This document shows, in pieces, positions 52,126 to 57,622 of a stretch of DNA of 57,622 nt (its first letter is position 1; each line of letters opens with the position of its first letter). This DNA is from Bacillota bacterium. Lineage in GTDB: Bacteria > Bacillota > Desulfitobacteriia > Desulfitobacteriales > JAJXUE01. Location: the NCBI GenBank assembly GCA_021811155.1, contig JAJZPO010000007.1, forward strand, positions 1 through 57,622, read 5' to 3'. The notes under the pieces are model-generated. The model saw only the letters and a list, made by a program, of their open reading frames with translations. It made no database searches and was not told where the DNA came from. Both the position numbers and the translations under genes were made by a program.

Positions 52126-53423
52126 CCGGCTAACCCCTTTCCAAGTCCAATCCGGCCGGCAGCGGCCTGCCGCTCCGAGACATGGGAGATATTGTTCAAG
52201 CAGCCAATCATGAACATGTGTACCAAGAGCGAGTTGCCGCCGTAACTAATCCAGGGCAAAGGAAGTCCGGTAAGAGGCAGAAGTTTGGTCACCCCTGCCA
52301 GAATGATCAATGTCTCGAAGGCGAAGAGAAAGCCCATGCCTGAAGCCAAAATTGTGCCGAATTCATCATTTGCCTTCAGGGCGATAGCAAAACAGCGGTA
52401 AATTACCACCAGGAGGAGAATGATCACAGCCACCGCCCCTATGAAACCCAGCTCTTCTGCAATCACAGAAAAGATAAAGTCGGTTTCCGCAGCGGGAATT
52501 TTGGCTGCGCCAAACCCGCGGCCCAGACCCATGCCCAACAGTCCGCCGCTGCCAATGGCAAACAAGGACTGGGCGATTTGAGTTCCGCTCCCGTATACTG
52601 CCTGCCAGGGATTCAGCCAGATCTCAACCCTGTTCTGGACATGTGAAAACAGCTTGTAGCCCAAAAACCCTGTGCCCAAAAATACCGGCAGGCCAAGAGC
52701 CAGATATATTCCCCGTTCGGTGCTCAGGTAGACCATAAACAAAGAAACAGCAAAAAAGACCAGGGCCGTGCCCAAACTCTTCTGCGCTGCCAGCAGGAGG
52801 AGAGAAAGCCCCACCATCATGGCCAGCGGTCCCATAATCCGGGGTTCCGGCAGAGAGAAGCGCCAGACCTGAACCGTACCCACCGCCAGGAGTTCCCGGT
52901 TGTTGGCAAGGTAGTTCGCCAAAAAAATGATTACGGCCACCTTGACCAGTTCCTCGGGCTCAATGCCTATGCCACCCAGTCTGAACCAGCTGGTAGCCCC
53001 TCCCGTGGTAATCCCGAAAAAGAGTGTAATACAAAGCAGGATGATTGCCGCCAGGGCCCAGACATACTGGTAGCGGGCCAACCTGCGGTAATCCCTGAGG
53101 CCCCACAGGCAGGCAGCGGCTATCCCCACCCCGAAGGTATTCCACCAAAACTGCCGTACTGCCAGGTCTGGATTGATCCTGGCCAGGACTACCAGGCCGA
53201 TTGCCATCAGACAAGCCACACTGGGTAGCAGAAACCTGTCCCCCCTGTACCCCAACAGCAAATTCAACAAATAATAAGCCAGAAAAACCAGTGAAAACAT
53301 GGCTGCCTGCCAGACAAACTGCTCAGCGCCTTTGCCCATCAGATACAAAATGCCCAAGCCCAGCCACAGAATGGCCAGAGGATAGGCAAACAGGGTTATA
53401 TTAGCCACCGGGCGTTTAAACAT
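52122..53423 (-). CDS. FtsW/RodA/SpoVE-family SEDS glycosyltransferase
   Basis: A 433-residue SEDS protein with about ten to twelve membrane helices. LFGITTGGATSWFRLGGIGI with EPEELVKVA is the signature (catalytic region), and LPLTGLPLPWISYGGNSLL is near the C-terminus. It polymerises lipid II with the neighbouring class B PBP. Whether it acts in division, elongation or sporulation cannot be told. ATG start overlaps nothing upstream; stp follows by 24 bp. Confidence 0.94.
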   Translation of the reverse strand: MFKRPVANITLFAYPLAILWLGLGILYLMGKGAEQFVWQAAMFSLVFLAYYLLNLLLGYRGDRFLLPSVACLMAIGLVVLARINPDLAVRQFWWNTFGVGIAAACLWGLRDYRRLARYQYVWALAAIILLCITLFFGITTGGATSWFRLGGIGIEPEELVKVAVIIFLANYLANNRELLAVGTVQVWRFSLPEPRIMGPLAMMVGLSLLLLAAQKSLGTALVFFAVSLFMVYLSTERGIYLALGLPVFLGTGFLGYKLFSHVQNRVEIWLNPWQAVYGSGTQIAQSLFAIGSGGLLGMGLGRGFGAAKIPAAETDFIFSVIAEELGFIGAVAVIILLLVVIYRCFAIALKANDEFGTILASGMGFLFAFETLIILAGVTKLLPLTGLPLPWISYGGNSLLVHMFMIGCLNNISHVSERQAAAGRIGLGKGLAG

Positions 53424-53447
53424 GGTCGACCTCCCGCATGGGATTCA

Positions 53448-54149
53448 TCAAAATTCAATCAGCAGGGCAGTGAAGTTGTCAAACCCTCCCCGCTCCAGGG
53501 CCAGCTGTTTCAGGTTCTCCAGGGCTGCAGCCGGTGAAGCGCTGCTTTCAATGGCCTGAACCACTTCTTCCGGTTTGACCAGGTTGGAAAGGCCGTCTGT
53601 ACAGAGAAAAAGCCGGTCTCCCTGCTCAATTACCGGTGAAAGTATATCCACTTCCACCCCCGGCTCCGTGCCGAGGGCTCTGGTCACTATGTGCCTGTGT
53701 GGATGGGTTTCGGCTTCTTCCTCACTGATCTGGCCGCTTCTCACCAGTTCACTTACCAGAGAGTGGTCCCTGGTGAGCTGGGTAACTTGGGAGCTGCGAA
53801 TCAGGTAGGCCCTGCTGTCCCCCACATGTCCAATAACAACCTTGCCTTCCCCGCAGTGCACCGCCGTAATGGTAGTGCCCATCCCGGCCAGATCCTGCTG
53901 TTCCTGGGACTGGCGGTAGATTTCCCGGTTGGCAGCCTGAATGGCCAGGGACAATGCCCCATCGCTCTTTGCGTTGGCCTGCATGCTCTCTCCCAGGGTT
54001 TTTACCGCCAGCCGGGAGGCAACTTCCCCTGCTTCATGCCCACCCATGCCGTCAGCCACGGCAAACAGACCGAGGCGGTGATTAATCAAATAACTGTCTT
54101 CATTCCCCTTGCGTACGAGTCCCGTTTCACTGATTGCCTCAATCCTCAT
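53448..54149 (-). CDS. stp: PP2C-type Ser/Thr phosphatase Stp/PrpC
   Basis: A 233-residue phosphatase. VRKGNEDSYLI, FAVADGMGGHEAGEVAS, GHVGDSRAYLI and DRLFLCTDGLSNL carry the metal-binding aspartates. It reverses PrkC phosphorylation. The ATG at 54149 with AGGTGG upstream gives MRIEAISETG; it overlaps the end of the FHA gene by 11 bp. An earlier ATG at 54185 would overlap more. Confidence 0.94.
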   Translation of the reverse strand: MRIEAISETGLVRKGNEDSYLINHRLGLFAVADGMGGHEAGEVASRLAVKTLGESMQANAKSDGALSLAIQAANREIYRQSQEQQDLAGMGTTITAVHCGEGKVVIGHVGDSRAYLIRSSQVTQLTRDHSLVSELVRSGQISEEEAETHPHRHIVTRALGTEPGVEVDILSPVIEQGDRLFLCTDGLSNLVKPEEVVQAIESSASPAAALENLKQLALERGGFDNFTALLIEF

Positions 54150-54585
54150 CTTGCCACCTCGTATACTGGAATGTGATACTGCCAATTTTCACATAGTCCC
54201 CCGGAACCAATTGAATCCGGGACATGATTCTTTCTCCGTTTACCCAGGTACCGTTGGTGCTGCCCGTGTCCTCAAGCCATACCTCAGTATCCTTATAAAA
54301 CAGGCGGGCATGGTCCTGAGAGGCAAAAGAATCAGGCAAAACAACATCATTGTTGACTCCCCTGCCAATACTGAGCCCAGTCCTGCCAATCTTAAACACC
54401 TGTCCCTTGGCCAATCCCCCTTCTGTGGTCAAAACCTCCAAACGGCCGACAAAAGGGCTGTTCCGCCTGTCCCGGTACCAGGCGGCGGAACGCAATTCCC
54501 CATAAAGGGTGGTCACCACCCTGAACAGAAACAGGTATATCAATATTACCAGCAAAAACCGTCCGCCGACAAGAATGTACTGCAC
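54139..54585 (-). CDS. Membrane-anchored FHA-domain protein (FhaB-like)
   Basis: A 148-residue protein with one N-terminal membrane helix (about 5-25) and a C-terminal FHA domain (about 65-140) containing GRTGLSIGRGVNNDVVLPDS and STNGTWVNGERI. FHA domains bind phosphothreonine, probably of PrkC or its targets. It resembles actinobacterial FhaB by size and context. It overlaps stp and follows the FhaA-like gene by 1 bp. Confidence 0.92.
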   Translation of the reverse strand: MQYILVGGRFLLVILIYLFLFRVVTTLYGELRSAAWYRDRRNSPFVGRLEVLTTEGGLAKGQVFKIGRTGLSIGRGVNNDVVLPDSFASQDHARLFYKDTEVWLEDTGSTNGTWVNGERIMSRIQLVPGDYVKIGSITFQYTRWQDED

Positions 54586-54586
54586 T

Positions 54587-55333
54587 CTAAATCACCCTTA
54601 ACTCAAGTACGGAGTTACCCAAAGTAACCCGGTCTCCCGGTGCGATTTTTGTGCGTCCTACCCTTCTGCCGTTTACATAGGTGCCGTTGGTGCTTCCCAG
54701 GTCATCCAGGAAAAAGATCCCGTCCCTGCAGGCCAGAGCCGCGTGCCGCCGCGACACCTTGATATCATCCAGGGCCAGGTCGCACTCAGCCTGCCTGCCG
54801 ATAAAGATTGACCCGGCAGCAAGCGGGAAGCGTTTGCCTGCATCAGGCCCTTCCAGCACTTCCAGCACAAAGCCTGATTCCCGCCGCATAGCCTCGACGT
54901 TGAAATGCTTATCCGAAAAAATCAGGGTCGCGTCCTTCTTTTCCTCCATTCCGCCCGCCAGGTCTTCGGGCGAAACAATACTTTCGTCAAACTCGCAGAC
55001 AACTTTAATTTCCCCCGGCTTGAGTTCTCCCGGCTCCAATTCCACCAGAGGCTGGCTGACAAAGGTGTACCCCCCCTGCTGCCCCTGCTGCAGCAAGTAT
55101 TTTGCCAACTCATGGGAAAAAGCCGTGGCAAAAGAGCCGAGGCCGGACCAATCCTCCGGGCTGACATACACCTTATAGACGTTGGGCACGTAAACAGCAG
55201 AAACGCTCACTCGTTTATGCCCCTGCATTTCCCGCACCAGCTGTTTGGCGATTTCCACCGGCTGGACGGGCTTGGCTTGTTTCTTAAACACCCCTGTAAA
55301 AACCTTTTCTGCAATTTGTTCAAACTTTGCCAT
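54587..55333 (-). CDS. DUF3662-FHA protein (FhaA-like)
   Basis: A 248-residue cytoplasmic protein with an N-terminal DUF3662 domain (about 1-120, MAKFEQIAEKVFTGVFKKQA) and a C-terminal FHA domain with SIFIGRQAECDLALDDIKVS and STNGTYVNGRRV. In actinobacteria FhaA links wall synthesis to phosphosignalling. The ATG at 55333 overlaps the rlmN end by 14 bp; a TTG at 55345 with AAGGTGG upstream is an alternative. No gene seen with a start further upstream. Confidence 0.92.
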   Translation of the reverse strand: MAKFEQIAEKVFTGVFKKQAKPVQPVEIAKQLVREMQGHKRVSVSAVYVPNVYKVYVSPEDWSGLGSFATAFSHELAKYLLQQGQQGGYTFVSQPLVELEPGELKPGEIKVVCEFDESIVSPEDLAGGMEEKKDATLIFSDKHFNVEAMRRESGFVLEVLEGPDAGKRFPLAAGSIFIGRQAECDLALDDIKVSRRHAALACRDGIFFLDDLGSTNGTYVNGRRVGRTKIAPGDRVTLGNSVLELRVI

Positions 55334-56405
55334 TAAGGACAAGGAATTCACCACCTTGGCGTTTGCGCAGCTGCCCACAGGCAGCGTCGATATCTGAGCC
55401 CTTTTCCTCCCTGAGGGAAACCTCAACACCGGCTTCAGTCAGGATCCGGGCAAATTCAGCATTTTCGGCTTCAGTAGGCCGCTCCAGTCCGGTTTCGCGC
55501 ACAGCATTGACCGGAATCAGGTTGATATTACACAGCAGTCCTTCGGTCAGCCTGGCCAAGTCCCGGGCATCCTGGGGGCTGGAGTTAACCCCTTTGACCA
55601 GTGCGTATTCAAAAGTAATCCGCCGGTTTGTAATCTCTATGTATTTTCTACATGCATCCATGAGTTCCTGCAGTGGATAATGGCGGTTCATGGGAACCAA
55701 ACGGTCCCGGACCTCATCCCGTGCCGAATGCAGGGAGATTGCCAGTGTTACTTGCGGATTGTCCCGGGCCAGGTCCAGGATCCGCGGCACGATGCCGCAG
55801 GTGGACACGGTCATGCGCCGCATGCCGATGTTTTGCCCCTTGGGGTTGTTAAGCAGGCTGATCGCGGCCAGCAGACTGCCATAGTTCTGCAGCGGCTCGC
55901 CCATTCCCATGAACACCACGTTAGTGACGCGAAATTCCGGATCTTCCTGCCGCACCTGGCGCATGATTTCGAGCACCTGGCCGACGATCTCACCCGCCTC
56001 CAGGTTACGTACGAGCCCCCCCAGACCGGTGGCGCAGAAAGCACAGCCCATGGCGCAGCCCACCTGGGTGGAGACGCATACCGTGGCCCTGTCCCGGGCC
56101 ACCTTCCTTTCATAGAGCATCAACACCGTCTCCACCGTCTGGCCGTCGCCCAGCCGAAATAGATACTTCCTGGTACCGTCCGTGCGCGAAACCTGGGTTT
56201 TCAGCGCTTCCAGCGACGTCAGATCCACCGCCCCGGCTAAAGCCTCACCGACTGAGGCTGGGACATTTTTCATCTCATCCCACGCCCCGGCTCCCTTGGC
56301 CTGAACCCATTCAAACACCTGGCCGGCCCGAAACTTAGGCAATCCCGCAGCCACACATACATCTTGTAATTCTTCCAACCTTAACCCGCGTAACGATAGC
56401 CCCAT
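55320..56405 (-). CDS. rlmN: Dual-specificity 23S rRNA/tRNA adenine-C2 methyltransferase RlmN
   Basis: A 361-residue radical-SAM enzyme. CAMGCAFCATG is the C-x3-C-x2-C cluster motif; VFMGMGEPLQNY and RMTVSTCGIVPRI are family motifs, and the catalytic Cys near the C-terminus lies in DIDAACGQLR. It methylates A2503 of 23S rRNA and A37 of some tRNAs. ATG start at 56405. Confidence 0.95.
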   Translation of the reverse strand: MGLSLRGLRLEELQDVCVAAGLPKFRAGQVFEWVQAKGAGAWDEMKNVPASVGEALAGAVDLTSLEALKTQVSRTDGTRKYLFRLGDGQTVETVLMLYERKVARDRATVCVSTQVGCAMGCAFCATGLGGLVRNLEAGEIVGQVLEIMRQVRQEDPEFRVTNVVFMGMGEPLQNYGSLLAAISLLNNPKGQNIGMRRMTVSTCGIVPRILDLARDNPQVTLAISLHSARDEVRDRLVPMNRHYPLQELMDACRKYIEITNRRITFEYALVKGVNSSPQDARDLARLTEGLLCNINLIPVNAVRETGLERPTEAENAEFARILTEAGVEVSLREEKGSDIDAACGQLRKRQGGEFLVLNGKV

Positions 56406-56478
56406 AAAGCACTCCTATTTCTGTAAGGGAATTCAGAACTCAGAATTCAGAATTCCAAGCATCTCTCATTCTGTCCTA

Positions 56479-56683
56479 GTGAGTCAGTTGGGGACGGTTC
56501 TTGATTGACTCACTCAGAAGTCAGAATCAGTTTGACCTATCTTAAGTCATTGTTTCATTCATCAGTGGTGCCGCTTAGCGGTATGGGAGTCTGAATTCTG
56601 ACTAAACATTATTAGAAATGGGCCCAGCGAGATTCGGCAAGATTCGCTAGGACGGATAGAACCGTCCCCTTTGTCCTAGCGAA
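56479..56683. repeat. REPIN-like inverted pair of hairpins
   Basis: Hairpin 1 (56479-56486 GTGAGTCA with 56506-56513) carries GGGGACGGTTCT in its loop. Hairpin 2 (56643-56653 TTCGCTAGGAC with its complement 56673-56683) carries AGAACCGTCCCC in its loop, the reverse complement. The two loops are thus inverted copies about 160 bp apart, a REP/REPIN arrangement usually moved by a tyrosine (Y1) transposase encoded elsewhere. Confidence 0.65.
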
Positions 56684-56705
56684 TGGCTCGCATACCGCTC
56701 CCCAT

Positions 56706-56744
56706 TCTGACTCCTGACTCCTGACTCCTGACTTCTGAATTCTG
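56706..56744. repeat. CTGACTC tandem repeat
   Basis: Three to four copies of CTGACTCCT-type units followed by CTGAATTCTG, the same unit as at 30618-30650 and 35242-35260. Confidence 0.7.
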
Positions 56745-56791
56745 CTTTCATCCTGCCCAATATCCCCTATTATCGTCCATAAAATTCCACT

Positions 56792-57622
56792 TTAAACAAT
56801 CCTGTCCAGCCTGGCGATGAAGAAACCGTCCATCTCATGAATGTGAGGCAGGAACTGGATGAACCCTTTTGCAGCCATATGCCTGTCCTCGTCCCGCTCC
56901 AGTTTAAAGGGCAGCACCGTGTTCAGGTCCACTGGCTTAAAATCCTGGTGTTCCCGCCTGAAGGCCTTGACCACTTCGAAGTTTTCCTCAGGTTCGACCG
57001 TACAGGTGCTGTATACCAGGGTTCCCCCCGGCTTTACCAGCTTCGCGGCTTCCTCAAGTATCTTCAGCTGCAGTTTCTGCAGTTCCAAAATATCCTTTGC
57101 TTCCTTTTTCCAGCGGGCATCAGCCTTGCGTCTGAGCACCCCAAGGCCGGAACAGGGCGCGTCCACCAGAACCCGGTCCACTCTCCCGCTCACCAGGTTT
57201 CCCAAGTTGCTGGCGTCCCCTTCCCGGACCTGGACAGATTCAATTCCCAGCCGCCGGCAGGTCCCCTCAATCAGAGGAAGCTTGTGGGGATGGATGTCAA
57301 AAGCCAAAACTTCTCCCCTGTCCTGCATTAACTGCGCGATATGGCTGGTTTTGCCCCCAGGAGCCGCACAGGCGTCCACTACCCGTTCCCCCGCCTTCGC
57401 CCCGAGCACGTGAGCTACCAGCATGGAGCTCTCATCCTGAACCGTGCATAAGCCCTCTTGCAAGGGTTCAAGCTCCTCTACCGCAGAAAACTCTCTTATT
57501 TCCAGGCTTTCCGGCGTCCTGTCCCCCGACCGGGCAGACACTCCTGCTGCCTGGAGCCTCTCCAACAAGTCCTGCCGGGTAATCCTGAGGGTATTGGTTC
57601 TGAGCCAGACAGTGCCCAGATC
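56792..57622 (-). CDS. rsmB: 16S rRNA (cytosine-967-C5)-methyltransferase RsmB, partial
   Basis: The frame runs off the right edge, so the N-terminal part (NusB-like domain) is missing; about 276 residues are present. Visible are WLRTNTLRI, CAAPGGKTSHIAQLM (SAM binding), VDAPCSGLGVLRRKADARW (motif IV) and LVYSTCTVEPEEN (motif VI with the catalytic Cys). It methylates C967 of 16S rRNA. rlmN follows in the same direction after the repeat region. Confidence 0.94.
   Translation of the reverse strand, partial: DLGTVWLRTNTLRITRQDLLERLQAAGVSARSGDRTPESLEIREFSAVEELEPLQEGLCTVQDESSMLVAHVLGAKAGERVVDACAAPGGKTSHIAQLMQDRGEVLAFDIHPHKLPLIEGTCRRLGIESVQVREGDASNLGNLVSGRVDRVLVDAPCSGLGVLRRKADARWKKEAKDILELQKLQLKILEEAAKLVKPGGTLVYSTCTVEPEENFEVVKAFRREHQDFKPVDLNTVLPFKLERDEDRHMAAKGFIQFLPHIHEMDGFFIARLDRIV

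Larger units (their letters stand above)
56406..56791. other. Repeat-rich intergenic region before rlmN, no gene
   Basis: This 386-bp gap holds the REPIN-like pair described separately, flanked on both sides by AGAATTC/CTGACT-type short repeats (56429-56453, 56706-56744). No open frame with an RBS is seen on either strand. Confidence 0.7.

Noticed and set aside
1-57622. CRISPR arrays, tRNA or rRNA genes, complete insertion sequences or prophage genes.
   Set aside because: None was seen: no regularly spaced direct repeats, no cloverleaf-like segments noticed by eye, and no transposase, integrase or phage structural frames.

Overview
The window looks like the chromosome of an anaerobic, endospore-forming member of the Firmicutes, most like the Clostridia/Peptococcaceae group (Desulfotomaculum, Pelotomaculum and relatives). 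The support is a germination protease, a small acid-soluble spore protein, YlbJ, a reverse rubrerythrin, an iron-sulfur L-serine dehydratase, an anaerobic glycerol-3-phosphate dehydrogenase (GlpABC), strong Gram-positive Shine-Dalgarno sites, and a right half that keeps the Bacillus/Clostridium order rsmB-rlmN-(fha)-stp-ftsW-pbp-prkC-rsgA-rpe-thiN-rpmB-asp23-yloV-sdaAB-sdaAA-recG. The taxon is an inference; no rRNA gene is present.

Layout. 1-6.3 kb: a 1771-residue secreted RHS/YD-repeat protein and a DUF421 membrane protein. 6.3-9.3 kb (minus): a CbiMQO ECF transporter headed by a CooT-type nickel protein, so probably nickel uptake. 9.5-15.4 kb (minus): a five-gene acyl-CoA operon (PaaK-like ligase, AbfD/HpaB-family protein, acyl-CoA dehydrogenase, EtfB, EtfA) behind a textbook sigma-54 (-24/-12) promoter; the last 28 codons of a sigma-54 activator lie just upstream as a remnant. 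15.7-23.6 kb (plus): glpABC followed by an ABC importer (two permeases and a lipoprotein, no ATPase), apparently one glycerol-3-phosphate uptake and oxidation locus with an attenuator-like leader. 23.7-29.3 kb (minus): a BmpA/NupOPQ nucleoside importer with its own GntR/HutC regulator and a candidate operator. 29.3-31.4 kb (minus): acetate kinase, a patatin-like protein and a possible small ORF. 31.5-38.6 kb: YlbJ, RsmD, a coiled-coil protein, Gpr, a short SASP, reverse rubrerythrin with a zinc-ribbon partner, a core-MetE-like zinc methyltransferase and a CPBP-like membrane protein. 38.7-57.6 kb (almost all minus): the conserved housekeeping block covering recombination, serine catabolism, fatty-acid kinase, ribosome assembly, cell-wall synthesis and Ser/Thr phosphosignalling.

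The most unusual part is the 9.5-15.6 kb operon. The AbfD-like protein has changed nearly all the catalytic and cluster-binding positions known for 4-hydroxybutyryl-CoA dehydratase, and its partner dehydrogenase lacks a glutamate at both known catalytic-base positions. The promoter needs a sigma-54 activator, yet the adjacent activator gene is destroyed. This is a candidate undescribed carboxylic-acid CoA pathway. Other points of interest are a REPIN-like inverted hairpin pair before rsmB, a cluster of four hairpins between rpe and thiN, an unexplained intergenic region between rsmD and gpr, and a truncated spore protein next to the protease that degrades such proteins.
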